Origin: Flavobacteriales bacterium
Lineage (GTDB): Bacteria > Bacteroidota > Bacteroidia > Flavobacteriales_D > Sanyastnellaceae
Assembly (NCBI GenBank): GCA_028825055.1
Contig: JAPKAW010000004.1
Location: 1 to 26,120, forward strand
Direction of reading: 5' to 3'
Length of the DNA: 26,120 nt
The translations under genes were made by a program, and so were the position numbers. The notes beneath the pieces are model-generated. The model ran no database searches. It was not told where the DNA came from and was given only the letters and a program-made list of their open reading frames with translations. Each line of letters opens with the position of its first letter. The stretch's first letter is position 1. Shown in pieces: positions 8,193 to 15,146 of the stretch.

Positions 8193-8228
8193 ACGCCCCC
8201 AGTCTCGCTAACAGCAGACTTGGGGCGT
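8193..8228 (+). terminator. Hairpin terminator after gdhA
   Basis: ACGCCCCCAGTCT (8193-8205) pairs with AGACTTGGGGCGT (8216-8228), 13 positions with one mismatch, around a 10-base loop. The following bases TATCTTTG are only moderately T-rich. They also form the -7 element of the next gene, so terminator and promoter directly abut. Confidence 0.6.
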
Positions 8229-8236
8229 TATCTTTG
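8229..8236 (+). promoter_or_regulatory. -7 promoter element (TATCTTTG)
   Basis: TATCTTTG is a perfect TAnnTTTG match whose first base is 12 bases before the ATG at 8241. It predicts a leaderless mRNA for the operon 8241-11847. It begins on the base after the gdhA terminator stem. No TTG is seen 19 bases upstream. Confidence 0.45.
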
Positions 8237-8240
8237 AACC

Positions 8241-8693
8241 ATGCTCACAGGATTTCAACACCTCCACAGTGCCCTTCGATGGGGCGTATTGTTCTTGCTA
8301 GTTTGGACATTAATTCAATCGCTCCTTGGAAAAAGAAAAGAGGAAGCCTTCTCTTCTAAGCAAGCGAAACTTGGCCTGTTTACCATGATTAGCTTACACA
8401 TTCAACTGCTCCTTGGTCTAACCTTGTATGTCGGAAAGGGCTGGTCATCGATGTTGGGGAATCCCACCGCCATGGGCAACGCTATCATGCGCTTTTTTGT
8501 CGTCGAGCACCTCATCGGGATGATCATCGCTGTGACATTGGGGACCCTCGGACACAGCCTGGTCAAACGCGCGAGCGACGACACGGTCAAATACAAACGT
8601 CAAATCCTCTTTTTCGGTCTTGCCTTGGTCTTCATCATGGCCAGCATACCTTGGCCATTCAGACCTGGCTTTGAAGCCTACGGATGGTTTTGA
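8241..8693 (+). CDS. Four-helix membrane protein, cytochrome-b-like
   Basis: A 150-residue inner-membrane protein with four predicted helices, near residues 10-29, 45-64, 85-107 and 121-138. Histidines lie in or near helices 1-3: H7 and H9, H53, H90 and H105. Similar small proteins are annotated as cytochrome b in flavobacteria (from memory). The His pattern is compatible with haem b binding, but this is inference. The C-terminus IPWPFRPGFEAYGWF is characteristic of that set. Its TGA overlaps the ATG of a cytochrome c lipoprotein, which supports a shared electron-transfer role. Confidence 0.75.
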   Translation: MLTGFQHLHSALRWGVLFLLVWTLIQSLLGKRKEEAFSSKQAKLGLFTMISLHIQLLLGLTLYVGKGWSSMLGNPTAMGNAIMRFFVVEHLIGMIIAVTLGTLGHSLVKRASDDTVKYKRQILFFGLALVFIMASIPWPFRPGFEAYGWF

Positions 8694-9037
8694 TGGGGGA
8701 GCGTATCGCTTGGAGCACACTCATGCTTATGGGAAGTTTGCTCATAGGAATTGGATGCAGCTCAGATGACAACCATTCCCATAAAGGCGTCGAGAAAACC
8801 CCTCCATCTGACGGTCAGATTCAGAGAGCTTATACGATGAAATGTTCGCTGTGCCATGGTACTGATGGGCGTCTCATGGCATCTAAAGCACCCGATCTCG
8901 CGTTGTCCGAATTGTCCTTCGAGAAACGCGTGGCAATGATCACGTATGGAAAAGGTACCATGCCACCTCAAAAGGGCATTTTAGACGACGCCACAATCCG
9001 TGGAATCGCCAAATACATTGAGCAATTCCGCGACTAA
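8693..9037 (+). CDS. Cytochrome c lipoprotein
   Basis: A 114-residue monohaem cytochrome c. The N-terminal hydrophobic segment ends in LLIGIGC, a lipobox-like site (C22), so it is probably lipid-anchored on the periplasmic face. The haem site is CSLCHG (C51, C54, H55) and the likely axial Met is M90 in GTMPPQKG. The chosen ATG overlaps the preceding stop (TGATG). An in-frame ATG at 8684 is less likely because it lies inside the preceding gene. hflX starts three bases after the stop. Confidence 0.87.
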   Translation: MGERIAWSTLMLMGSLLIGIGCSSDDNHSHKGVEKTPPSDGQIQRAYTMKCSLCHGTDGRLMASKAPDLALSELSFEKRVAMITYGKGTMPPQKGILDDATIRGIAKYIEQFRD

Positions 9038-9040
9038 ACC

Positions 9041-10219
9041 ATGATAGAGAAAAAACTCATCAGCACGGAACGCGAGCCCGAAACTTGCGTTTTAATCGGT
9101 TTAATAACGGGCCGTGTAACCAGAGAACTGGTTGAAGAGTACTTGGATGAACTCGCGTTCCTTGCGTCTACAGCACAAGCCATTTCCAAGCGCGTCTTCA
9201 TTCAAGGACTGGACAAACCCGACGTCCGAACGTTCGTCGGATCTGGAAAAGCTCTTGAGATCAAAGAATACGTTGAAGAGCATGACATTGACATCCTTAT
9301 TTTCGACGACGAGTTGACCGCTACTCAAATGCGGAATTTGGAAAAGGTGATTCCTGAACGGAAGATCTTGGATCGACCCAATCTCATTTTGGATATTTTC
9401 GCTCAAAGAGCTCGCACCGCCCATGCCAAAACTCAAGTTGAACTGGCCCAATATCAATACTTGCTTCCTCGTTTGACCAACATGTGGTCCCACCTGCAGA
9501 AGCAAAAAGGGGGAATCGGCATGAAGGGTCCTGGGGAGAAAGAAATTGAAACGGATCGTCGGATTATTCGAGATCGGATTGCCTTGCTAAAAAAAGAGCT
9601 GCTCGCTATCGACAAGCAAATGGCAACCCAACGAGGAAATCGGGGATCCATGGTTCGGGTTGCACTCGTTGGATATACCAATGCGGGTAAAAGCACGATG
9701 ATGACGCTTCTTTCGAAAAGTGATGTCTTTGCTGAAGATAAATTATTTGCTACGCTCGATACCACTGTGCGGAAGGTGGTTTTACAAAACCTCCCTTTCC
9801 TGCTTAGCGACACCGTCGGGTTCATTCGAAAGTTGCCCCACCAATTGATTGAGAGTTTCAAGTCCACATTAGATGAAACGCGCGAAAGCGACCTCCTCCT
9901 TCATGTCGTTGACGTAAGCCACCCACAATTCGAAGATCACATTGACGTCGTCACCGGTACATTAGCCGAAATTGGGAGCGATGACAAACCGGTGGTGATT
10001 GTATTCAACAAGATGGACCGATTAGAAGAAGAGCCATTCGGTCCTACTCGCATAGATCAAATCACTGGAATCCGCGACCGTTATGAATCGGCTGGACATG
10101 AGGTCCTCTTTTTATCGGCCATCGAAAAAACAGGCGTAGATGAATTGAAAGACCTTATTTATGAGAAGGTTCGGGCGATTCATGTCAAACGTTATCCATA
10201 CCAGGAGTTTCTTTATTGA
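9041..10219 (+). CDS. hflX: Ribosome-associated GTPase HflX
   Basis: A 392-residue GTPase that binds the 50S subunit and splits stalled or idle 70S ribosomes. The N-terminal HflX domain includes FVGSGKALEI and DRPNLILDIFAQRA. The linker carries GPGEKEIETDRR. The G domain has G1 GYTNAGKST (211-219), G3 SDTVGF with D257 and G260, and G4 NKMD (323-326). Length is close to the usual range. It lies between the cytochrome c gene and rbfA in what looks like one operon. Confidence 0.95.
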   Translation: MIEKKLISTEREPETCVLIGLITGRVTRELVEEYLDELAFLASTAQAISKRVFIQGLDKPDVRTFVGSGKALEIKEYVEEHDIDILIFDDELTATQMRNLEKVIPERKILDRPNLILDIFAQRARTAHAKTQVELAQYQYLLPRLTNMWSHLQKQKGGIGMKGPGEKEIETDRRIIRDRIALLKKELLAIDKQMATQRGNRGSMVRVALVGYTNAGKSTMMTLLSKSDVFAEDKLFATLDTTVRKVVLQNLPFLLSDTVGFIRKLPHQLIESFKSTLDETRESDLLLHVVDVSHPQFEDHIDVVTGTLAEIGSDDKPVVIVFNKMDRLEEEPFGPTRIDQITGIRDRYESAGHEVLFLSAIEKTGVDELKDLIYEKVRAIHVKRYPYQEFLY

Positions 10220-10224
10220 ATAGG

Positions 10225-10254
10225 AGGTCACGCATTGGCGCATGTTTGCGACCT
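10225..10254 (+). promoter_or_regulatory. Imperfect hairpin before rbfA
   Basis: AGGT-CA-CGCA (10225-10234) can pair with TGCG-ACCT (10247-10254), eight pairs with a two-base bulge and a 12-base loop, followed by TTTGG. It lies between hflX and rbfA and could be a weak terminator, an attenuator or an mRNA processing site. Its right arm overlaps the promoter-like element at 10250-10257. Confidence 0.25.
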
Positions 10255-10257
10255 TTG
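10250..10257 (+). promoter_or_regulatory. Candidate -7 promoter element (GACCTTTG)
   Basis: GACCTTTG matches 7 of 8 bases of TAnnTTTG, missing the first T. It again lies 12 bases before the start codon (10262). It may be a secondary promoter inside the operon. Support is weak apart from the spacing. Confidence 0.22.
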
Positions 10258-10261
10258 GTAC

Positions 10262-10600
10262 ATGGGAGGAATCCGTCAAGAAAAAGTCGCAGAACTCATC
10301 CGAAGGGATTTGAGTACCATATTTCAGCAACGTAGCGGAGAATGGTTTGGAGGTATCTTCATTTCAGTCACAAAGGTGCGGATGGCTCCCGATTTGGGAT
10401 TATCCAAGGTCTATGTGAGTTTCATGGCTGTACCAGACAAGCACATCGCTTTGCAAGCTGTTAAGAACGAGGGATGGCGTATCCGCAAGGCCTTGAGCGA
10501 TAAGATCGGAAAACAGGTGCGGATTATCCCTGAATTGAACTTCTACTTGGATGATAGCCTGGATTACTATGAGGCCATCAATGAAGCGTTGAAAAAATAA
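10262..10600 (+). CDS. rbfA: 30S ribosome-binding factor A
   Basis: A 112-residue single-domain KH-like protein needed for late 30S maturation and 16S rRNA 5'-end processing. Typical features are the IRQEKVAELIRRDLS start, the ISVTKVRMAPDLGLSKVYVSF core and the RKALSDKIGKQVRIIPELNFYLDDS end. ATG 10262 is chosen because the family motif begins at once; an in-frame TTG at 10235 would add nine unrelated residues. The permease gene follows after two bases. Confidence 0.92.
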   Translation: MGGIRQEKVAELIRRDLSTIFQQRSGEWFGGIFISVTKVRMAPDLGLSKVYVSFMAVPDKHIALQAVKNEGWRIRKALSDKIGKQVRIIPELNFYLDDSLDYYEAINEALKK

Positions 10601-10602
10601 CC

Positions 10603-11847
10603 GTGAGACTGCCAGTTCGACTTGCCTGGCGCTATGCCCTGAGTTCCAAATCTCGGAACCTCACCCACCTCATTTCTGCAATTTCGATGTTTGTCATTGC
10701 GGCGGTCACGGCGGCGATGATTGCAATTTTAAGCGCGTTCAATGGCATCGAGTCGGTCGTTACTGAGCTGTTTGGAACCCTAGACTCCCCAGTTGCTTTG
10801 GTCCCGGTTACAGGAACTATTCTCTCGGATGAAGTCGGTGAATGGGCATTGGCCCAGTGGGGACCAGAAAGTGAAGATCCGATCCTCATGGCTGTGGCTC
10901 CGGTCATCGAAGAGGAAGCCGTAGCGACCTTTGGTACAGGCGCCCCTATCGTGGTTACCATGCTCGCGTTTGACTCCCTTTTGCTTCAAGGAGCGCCCAT
11001 AGAACGGGCTTTACGATCGAAGAAATGGAATCCTGAGTTGCAAGGCATCCCTTGTGTCGCATTGGGAATCGGCGTGCGCAACATGTTGGGAATCGGCCGC
11101 ATCAACGAAGGGCCTGAACACGCTCTAATACGTTTTAAAGCGCCGATTCGAGGCAAAAAGCTATCGAAACATCGAGAACGCGCTTTTCAATCTCGTGAAG
11201 GCCTAGGATGCGATGCTTTTTCAATCAACGCCGATTTAGATAGTCGTTACGTCCTTGCACCTCTTGCTCTTGCGCAAGATCTTTTTGGGTTGGATCATGC
11301 GGTCAGTCGATTTGAATTGGCCTTGCTACCGGGGTTGACAGCGGATGAGGTCGCGCAACAAATGCGCCAGTCAATTGCATCGGCTCCCCAGGCCATCCGC
11401 ATTCGAACCCGTTCTGAAAAAAATCAATTGATCACGCAGACCAATCGTGCTGAAAAATGGGCCACGTTTGTTATTCTCAGTTTTATTCTGATTGTCGCCG
11501 CTTTCAATGTCATGGCCTCGTTGACCATGCTGCTTCTGGATAAGCGTGAGGACATGGCCGTCTTGCACTCCATGGGGCTCAGTGGTTGGCGGCTTGAACA
11601 AGTATTTTCATTGCAAGGCCTACTCATAAATACTGTTGGCGGAGCGATTGGGGCTTTAGGAGGAGTCCTTCTCGTCTTGGGCCAACAGACATTTGGTTGG
11701 GTCCAACTTCAAGGGTCGGTCATTCCAGCGTATCCCGTCCAATTGGAGTGGACAGACATTGTAGGTACACTCGCTATTGTCATTCTCATTGGCGGAATCG
11801 GGTCCGGATGGATGGTTCGACGCTTAGTCCGGCGTCTACTGAACTGA
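10603..11847 (+). CDS. ABC transporter permease, LolC/LolE (FtsX) family
   Basis: A 414-residue FtsX-family permease with one N-terminal membrane helix (about residues 22-45), a large periplasmic domain and three C-terminal helices (about 285-310, 335-360 and 385-405). The GTG start two bases after the rbfA stop encodes MRLPVRLAWRYALSSK, a typical opening for Lol-type permeases. Members release lipoproteins from the inner membrane or transmit signals with a partner ATPase (LolD-like), which is not in the window. rbfA followed by such a permease is, from memory, common in Bacteroidota. It ends six bases from the convergent dusB. Confidence 0.87.
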   Translation: MRLPVRLAWRYALSSKSRNLTHLISAISMFVIAAVTAAMIAILSAFNGIESVVTELFGTLDSPVALVPVTGTILSDEVGEWALAQWGPESEDPILMAVAPVIEEEAVATFGTGAPIVVTMLAFDSLLLQGAPIERALRSKKWNPELQGIPCVALGIGVRNMLGIGRINEGPEHALIRFKAPIRGKKLSKHRERAFQSREGLGCDAFSINADLDSRYVLAPLALAQDLFGLDHAVSRFELALLPGLTADEVAQQMRQSIASAPQAIRIRTRSEKNQLITQTNRAEKWATFVILSFILIVAAFNVMASLTMLLLDKREDMAVLHSMGLSGWRLEQVFSLQGLLINTVGGAIGALGGVLLVLGQQTFGWVQLQGSVIPAYPVQLEWTDIVGTLAIVILIGGIGSGWMVRRLVRRLLN

Positions 11848-11853
11848 TCTGAT

Positions 11854-12840
11854 TCAGGCGAATTCCCAGTCCTTTCTCGCTATTTCATCTAGTTTCGACC
11901 GAATGTCATCCGGAGTATCCAACGTGACCAAGTCCAAGCGGTGAGACTTGAAATCTCGGAGACCCTTGAAGTAGTTCGCATAATGCCTGCGCATCTCCAC
12001 TACACCCAAACGTTCTCCCTTCCACTCAATGCCCTTCTCGAAGTGTTGTCGAGCGGCCGATACCCGTTCATTCATAGTCGGAGGAGGAAGCAACTTTCCC
12101 GTTTTCATGTAATGCTTGATCTCTCGGAAAATCCACGGCGCTCCTATGCTCGCCCGACCAATCATGATGCCATCGACTCCATAGCGGTTGCGATATTCGA
12201 CAGCCTTTTCTGGAGAATCGATATCACCGTTGCCGAAGACAGGGATGTGGATCCTCGGGTTATTCTTTACCGCTGCGATCAATGACCAATCGGCTTCTCC
12301 TTTGTACATCTGTGCCCGCGTACGGCCGTGGATGCTAATGGCCTTAATACCGACATCCTGCAACCGCTCTGCAACTTCCACGATGTGCTTCGATTGATCA
12401 TCCCAACCCAAACGCGTCTTAACCGTAACTGGCAATGTGCAGGTATTCACAATTTCCTTGGTCATGGAGACCATTTTTGGAATGTCTTGTAGAATGCCAG
12501 CGCCGGCGCCACGGCAGGCCACCTTTTTCACAGGACAGCCATAATTGATATCAATGATATCCGGTTGTGCAGCCTCGGTAATAGCCGCCGCTTGGCGCAT
12601 GGAGCCAATCTCACTTCCGAATATTTGAATTCCAACCGGACGTTCATATTCGAAAATATCCAACTTGGCCTTGCTTTTGGCTGCATCACGAATCAATCCC
12701 TCCGAGCTAATGAACTCCGTGTACATCAAATCCGCCCCGTATTCCTTGCAAATTGCACGAAATGGGGGGTCGCTCACGTCCTCCATGGGCGCCAACAACA
12801 ATGGAAATTCAGCGATATCAACGTTTCCTATTCGTATCAT
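11854..12840 (-). CDS. dusB: tRNA-dihydrouridine synthase, DusB-like
   Basis: A 328-residue FMN enzyme that reduces uridines in the tRNA D-loop. It is a TIM barrel opening with PLLLAPMEDVSDPPFR. The active-site motif is INYGCPVKKVACRGAGAG with catalytic C102. HGRTRAQMY and GNGDI are flavin/tRNA-site motifs, and RHYANYFKG is the C-terminal signature. ATG 12840 gives MIRIGNVDI, preceded by GAAGAAAA; an in-frame ATG at 12861 adds seven residues. It is divergent from the CPBP gene with 30 bases between starts. Confidence 0.93.
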   Translation of the reverse strand: MIRIGNVDIAEFPLLLAPMEDVSDPPFRAICKEYGADLMYTEFISSEGLIRDAAKSKAKLDIFEYERPVGIQIFGSEIGSMRQAAAITEAAQPDIIDINYGCPVKKVACRGAGAGILQDIPKMVSMTKEIVNTCTLPVTVKTRLGWDDQSKHIVEVAERLQDVGIKAISIHGRTRAQMYKGEADWSLIAAVKNNPRIHIPVFGNGDIDSPEKAVEYRNRYGVDGIMIGRASIGAPWIFREIKHYMKTGKLLPPPTMNERVSAARQHFEKGIEWKGERLGVVEMRRHYANYFKGLRDFKSHRLDLVTLDTPDDIRSKLDEIARKDWEFA

Positions 12841-12870
12841 TTTTCTTCGGGTCTGCAACAAAATGCCGCA

Positions 12871-13842
12871 ATGAACGAACTTGCAACCTCAGAACAAAAA
12901 TACGTCATGATTCGAACTGCTTTTCAGACCATGCATCCCTTTGGTCAATTCATTTTCTTTTGTTGCCTCATTCTAACAGGAATGGGTCTGGCCTCAGGGC
13001 TTGGGCTATTTCTTGTGACCCAATGGACTGGCGAATCCATGCTTGAGGCGATGGCCTCTATGAGTGCTTCCGACTCGCCCAATGGCCGAAAATACAACTT
13101 GACACTCAACAGTTTCAACCAGCTACTTTCCTTTGGTGCCGTGGCGTTTGTCGCGCGCTATCTATTCAAAGGACAAACCTTAGTCACTGGGAAAATGCCT
13201 CAATCGTTCGGGTGGATTGCTTGGGGAATCGTGTTCGCTTGGTGCGCACAGCCAATCATTGACATTACGTATCGACTCAATGCCCTCTGCATGGAATTAC
13301 TACCAACTGCTTGGGTAACGCAGGCCGACTTACTCGAAAAAATGGCTCAAACAGTTACCGTATCGCTCCTTTCTTTCAATGATGCATGGCACTTTCCTGC
13401 CACATTGGTGGCTGTTGCTGTTTTACCCGCTATCTGCGAAGAGTTGGCTTTTCGCGGAGTACTCCAGCCTCTATTTGCTCGTTGGACCCGCTCCATACAT
13501 GCAGGAGTTTGGATCAGCGCGCTCTTATTTAGTGCCATTCACTTGCAGTTTCATGGCTTCCTTCCTCGTATGATATTAGGAGCTGGACTGGGTTATCTCG
13601 TCCATTACAGCGGCAGCTTATGGCCAGCCATTGTGGCCCACTTCCTGAACAATGCGCTGGCGGTTTGCCTCGCGGCTTGGTTTGGGGCAGCGTGGGTGCA
13701 GGAAGAGATGGTGGAAATGGGCACGTGGGAATGGAGCGATTACCTGTCGACCGCTTTCGCCATCCCCCTCATTTGGATTGGAGTCCGTTGGATGCAAAAA
13801 CACGTGGTTGCTTCCAATCAACATCCGACGACCTCCTCCTAG
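12871..13842 (+). CDS. CPBP family glutamic intramembrane metalloprotease
   Basis: A 323-residue multi-spanning membrane protein of the CPBP (Abi/Rce1-like) family. Active-site motifs are in order: EELAFR (E190, E191, R195), H224 in FSAIHLQFH, and H257 with N260/N261 in AHFLNN. Members cleave prenylated or other membrane substrates; the substrate here is unknown. ATG 12871 is chosen because the longer in-frame start at 12565 runs antisense through most of dusB. ispD ends 28 bases downstream on the other strand. Confidence 0.9.
   Translation: MNELATSEQKYVMIRTAFQTMHPFGQFIFFCCLILTGMGLASGLGLFLVTQWTGESMLEAMASMSASDSPNGRKYNLTLNSFNQLLSFGAVAFVARYLFKGQTLVTGKMPQSFGWIAWGIVFAWCAQPIIDITYRLNALCMELLPTAWVTQADLLEKMAQTVTVSLLSFNDAWHFPATLVAVAVLPAICEELAFRGVLQPLFARWTRSIHAGVWISALLFSAIHLQFHGFLPRMILGAGLGYLVHYSGSLWPAIVAHFLNNALAVCLAAWFGAAWVQEEMVEMGTWEWSDYLSTAFAIPLIWIGVRWMQKHVVASNQHPTTSS
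12895..12902 (-). promoter_or_regulatory. -7 promoter element of dusB (TATTTTTG)
   Basis: Minus-strand TATTTTTG (12902 to 12895) is a perfect TAnnTTTG match inside the 5' part of the divergent CPBP gene. It predicts a start near 12890 and a dusB leader of about 50 bases. No -33 TTG at the usual spacing. Confidence 0.35.
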
Positions 13843-13869
13843 ACCTCCCCTAAATCTGTGACGCTACAA

Positions 13870-14541
13870 TCAGTCGCGGTCTAAAAAAGCGCGCGCAACC
13901 AAAAGGTCTTCGGGGGTGGTGATTTTGATGTTCTCCAGATCGCCTTCAACCAAATGAACAAGGTGACCTGCGTATTCATAGACACTTGCGTCATCCGTAA
14001 ACTCTGGCTTAAAACCGGTGGAATACGCTGCCTTGAGGCCCTTCAAATCAAAGCACTGGGGCGTTTGAACTGCAAGCAAAGACGAACGGTCTAAGGCATG
14101 AGAAACTGCTCCGTCCACACTACGAACGCTATCTTTCAATGGAACGGTCGGAACCGCTGATCCATGGGTTTTAGCCCCTTCAAAGCAGCGGCAAATGGTC
14201 GCAACGGACGCAAAAGGACGCACAGCATCGTGGACTGCGACAAGGCCCTCTTCCGGAAGTGCGTGCAGCCCATTGAAAACAGAATGCCAGCGTTCTTCCC
14301 CTCCAGCAACAACACGGTTAACCCCAGCTGGCCCATGTTTTTTCTCCAGCAATTCAAACGATTCAAACAGTCCTGGAAATAGAACCAGCGTAACATCGAG
14401 GTCATCGCCTAGCGCTTCGCGAAATCGACGAAGGGTCCACCACATCAGTGGCAAACCCTTCAATTCGATGAATTGCTTAGCAACGGACTGTCGCATGCGC
14501 GTGCCCGTTCCTCCAGCAACAATGATCACATGCTGTTTCAC
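13870..14541 (-). CDS. ispD: 2-C-methyl-D-erythritol 4-phosphate cytidylyltransferase
   Basis: A 223-residue enzyme that joins CTP to methylerythritol phosphate in the non-mevalonate isoprenoid pathway. The N-terminal nucleotide-binding loop is VAGGTGTRM (R15) with K22 in AKQF. AVHDAVRPF, PLKDSVR and AVQTPQCF are further family motifs. The start is a GTG whose bases overlap the sodA stop (GTGA), giving VKQHVIIVAGG and a normal length. The open frame runs further upstream inside sodA, but that part shows no family similarity. It is the last gene of the four-gene minus-strand operon. Confidence 0.92.
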   Translation of the reverse strand: MKQHVIIVAGGTGTRMRQSVAKQFIELKGLPLMWWTLRRFREALGDDLDVTLVLFPGLFESFELLEKKHGPAGVNRVVAGGEERWHSVFNGLHALPEEGLVAVHDAVRPFASVATICRCFEGAKTHGSAVPTVPLKDSVRSVDGAVSHALDRSSLLAVQTPQCFDLKGLKAAYSTGFKPEFTDDASVYEYAGHLVHLVEGDLENIKITTPEDLLVARAFLDRD

Positions 14542-15143
14542 CCGCGAGCAGCTGCGTAACGCTCCGCCACAGCATCCCAGTTGATGACATTGAAAAAGGC
14601 CGCAATGTAATCGGGTCGTCGGTTTTGATAATTCAAGTAGTAAGCGTGCTCCCAGACGTCGAGCCCAAGAATAGGAGTTCCTCCACAACCTACACCTGGC
14701 ATCAAAGAATTGTCTTGGTTGGCAGAAGAGCAAACGCTCAACTTCCCATCCTTTACACACAACCAGGCCCAACCTGAACCAAATCGTGTCGCTGCTGCTT
14801 TCGCAAACGCTTCTTGAAAAGAAGCCCATCCGCCCAAATCCGTTTCAATGGCAGTTCCCAAATCGCCTGAAGGTTGTCCGCCTCCGTTTGGTGACATCAC
14901 ACTCCAGAATAAATCATGGTTGAAATAGCCCCCTCCATTGTTGCGTACAGCTGGCACATCTGAATGCTCCGCTAACAAAGCCTCAATCGATTTTCCCTCC
15001 ATCGCCGTTCCTGCGACAGCCGCATTGAGGTTCTTGGTATATCCTGCATGGTGCTTACTATGGTGGATCTCCATGGTACGTGCATCCAAATGAGGTTCAA
15101 GCGCATCATAAGCGTAAGGAAGAGCTGGTAATTCAAAAGCCAT
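14538..15143 (-). CDS. sodA: Superoxide dismutase, Mn/Fe type
   Basis: A 201-residue dismutase converting superoxide to oxygen and hydrogen peroxide. Metal ligands H27, H76, D162 and H166 (DVWEHAYY) are all present. The second-shell Gln is in the C-terminal domain (Q143, ANQDNSLMP) and the N-terminal site is GGG before YFNH. This is the Mn-type arrangement, so Mn or dual-metal use is likely. There is no signal peptide, so it is cytoplasmic. It starts three bases after the S41 protease stop and overlaps ispD by four bases. Confidence 0.95.
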   Translation of the reverse strand: MAFELPALPYAYDALEPHLDARTMEIHHSKHHAGYTKNLNAAVAGTAMEGKSIEALLAEHSDVPAVRNNGGGYFNHDLFWSVMSPNGGGQPSGDLGTAIETDLGGWASFQEAFAKAAATRFGSGWAWLCVKDGKLSVCSSANQDNSLMPGVGCGGTPILGLDVWEHAYYLNYQNRRPDYIAAFFNVINWDAVAERYAAARG

Positions 15144-15146
15144 GGT

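Noticed and set aside
12565..12870. Extended N-terminus for the CPBP protease
   Set aside because: It runs antisense through most of dusB and lacks family similarity; the start at 12871 fits the hydrophobic N-terminus.
14542..14829. Extended N-terminus for ispD
   Set aside because: It overlaps sodA in another frame and gives residues unlike IspD; the GTG at 14541 gives a normal start and length.
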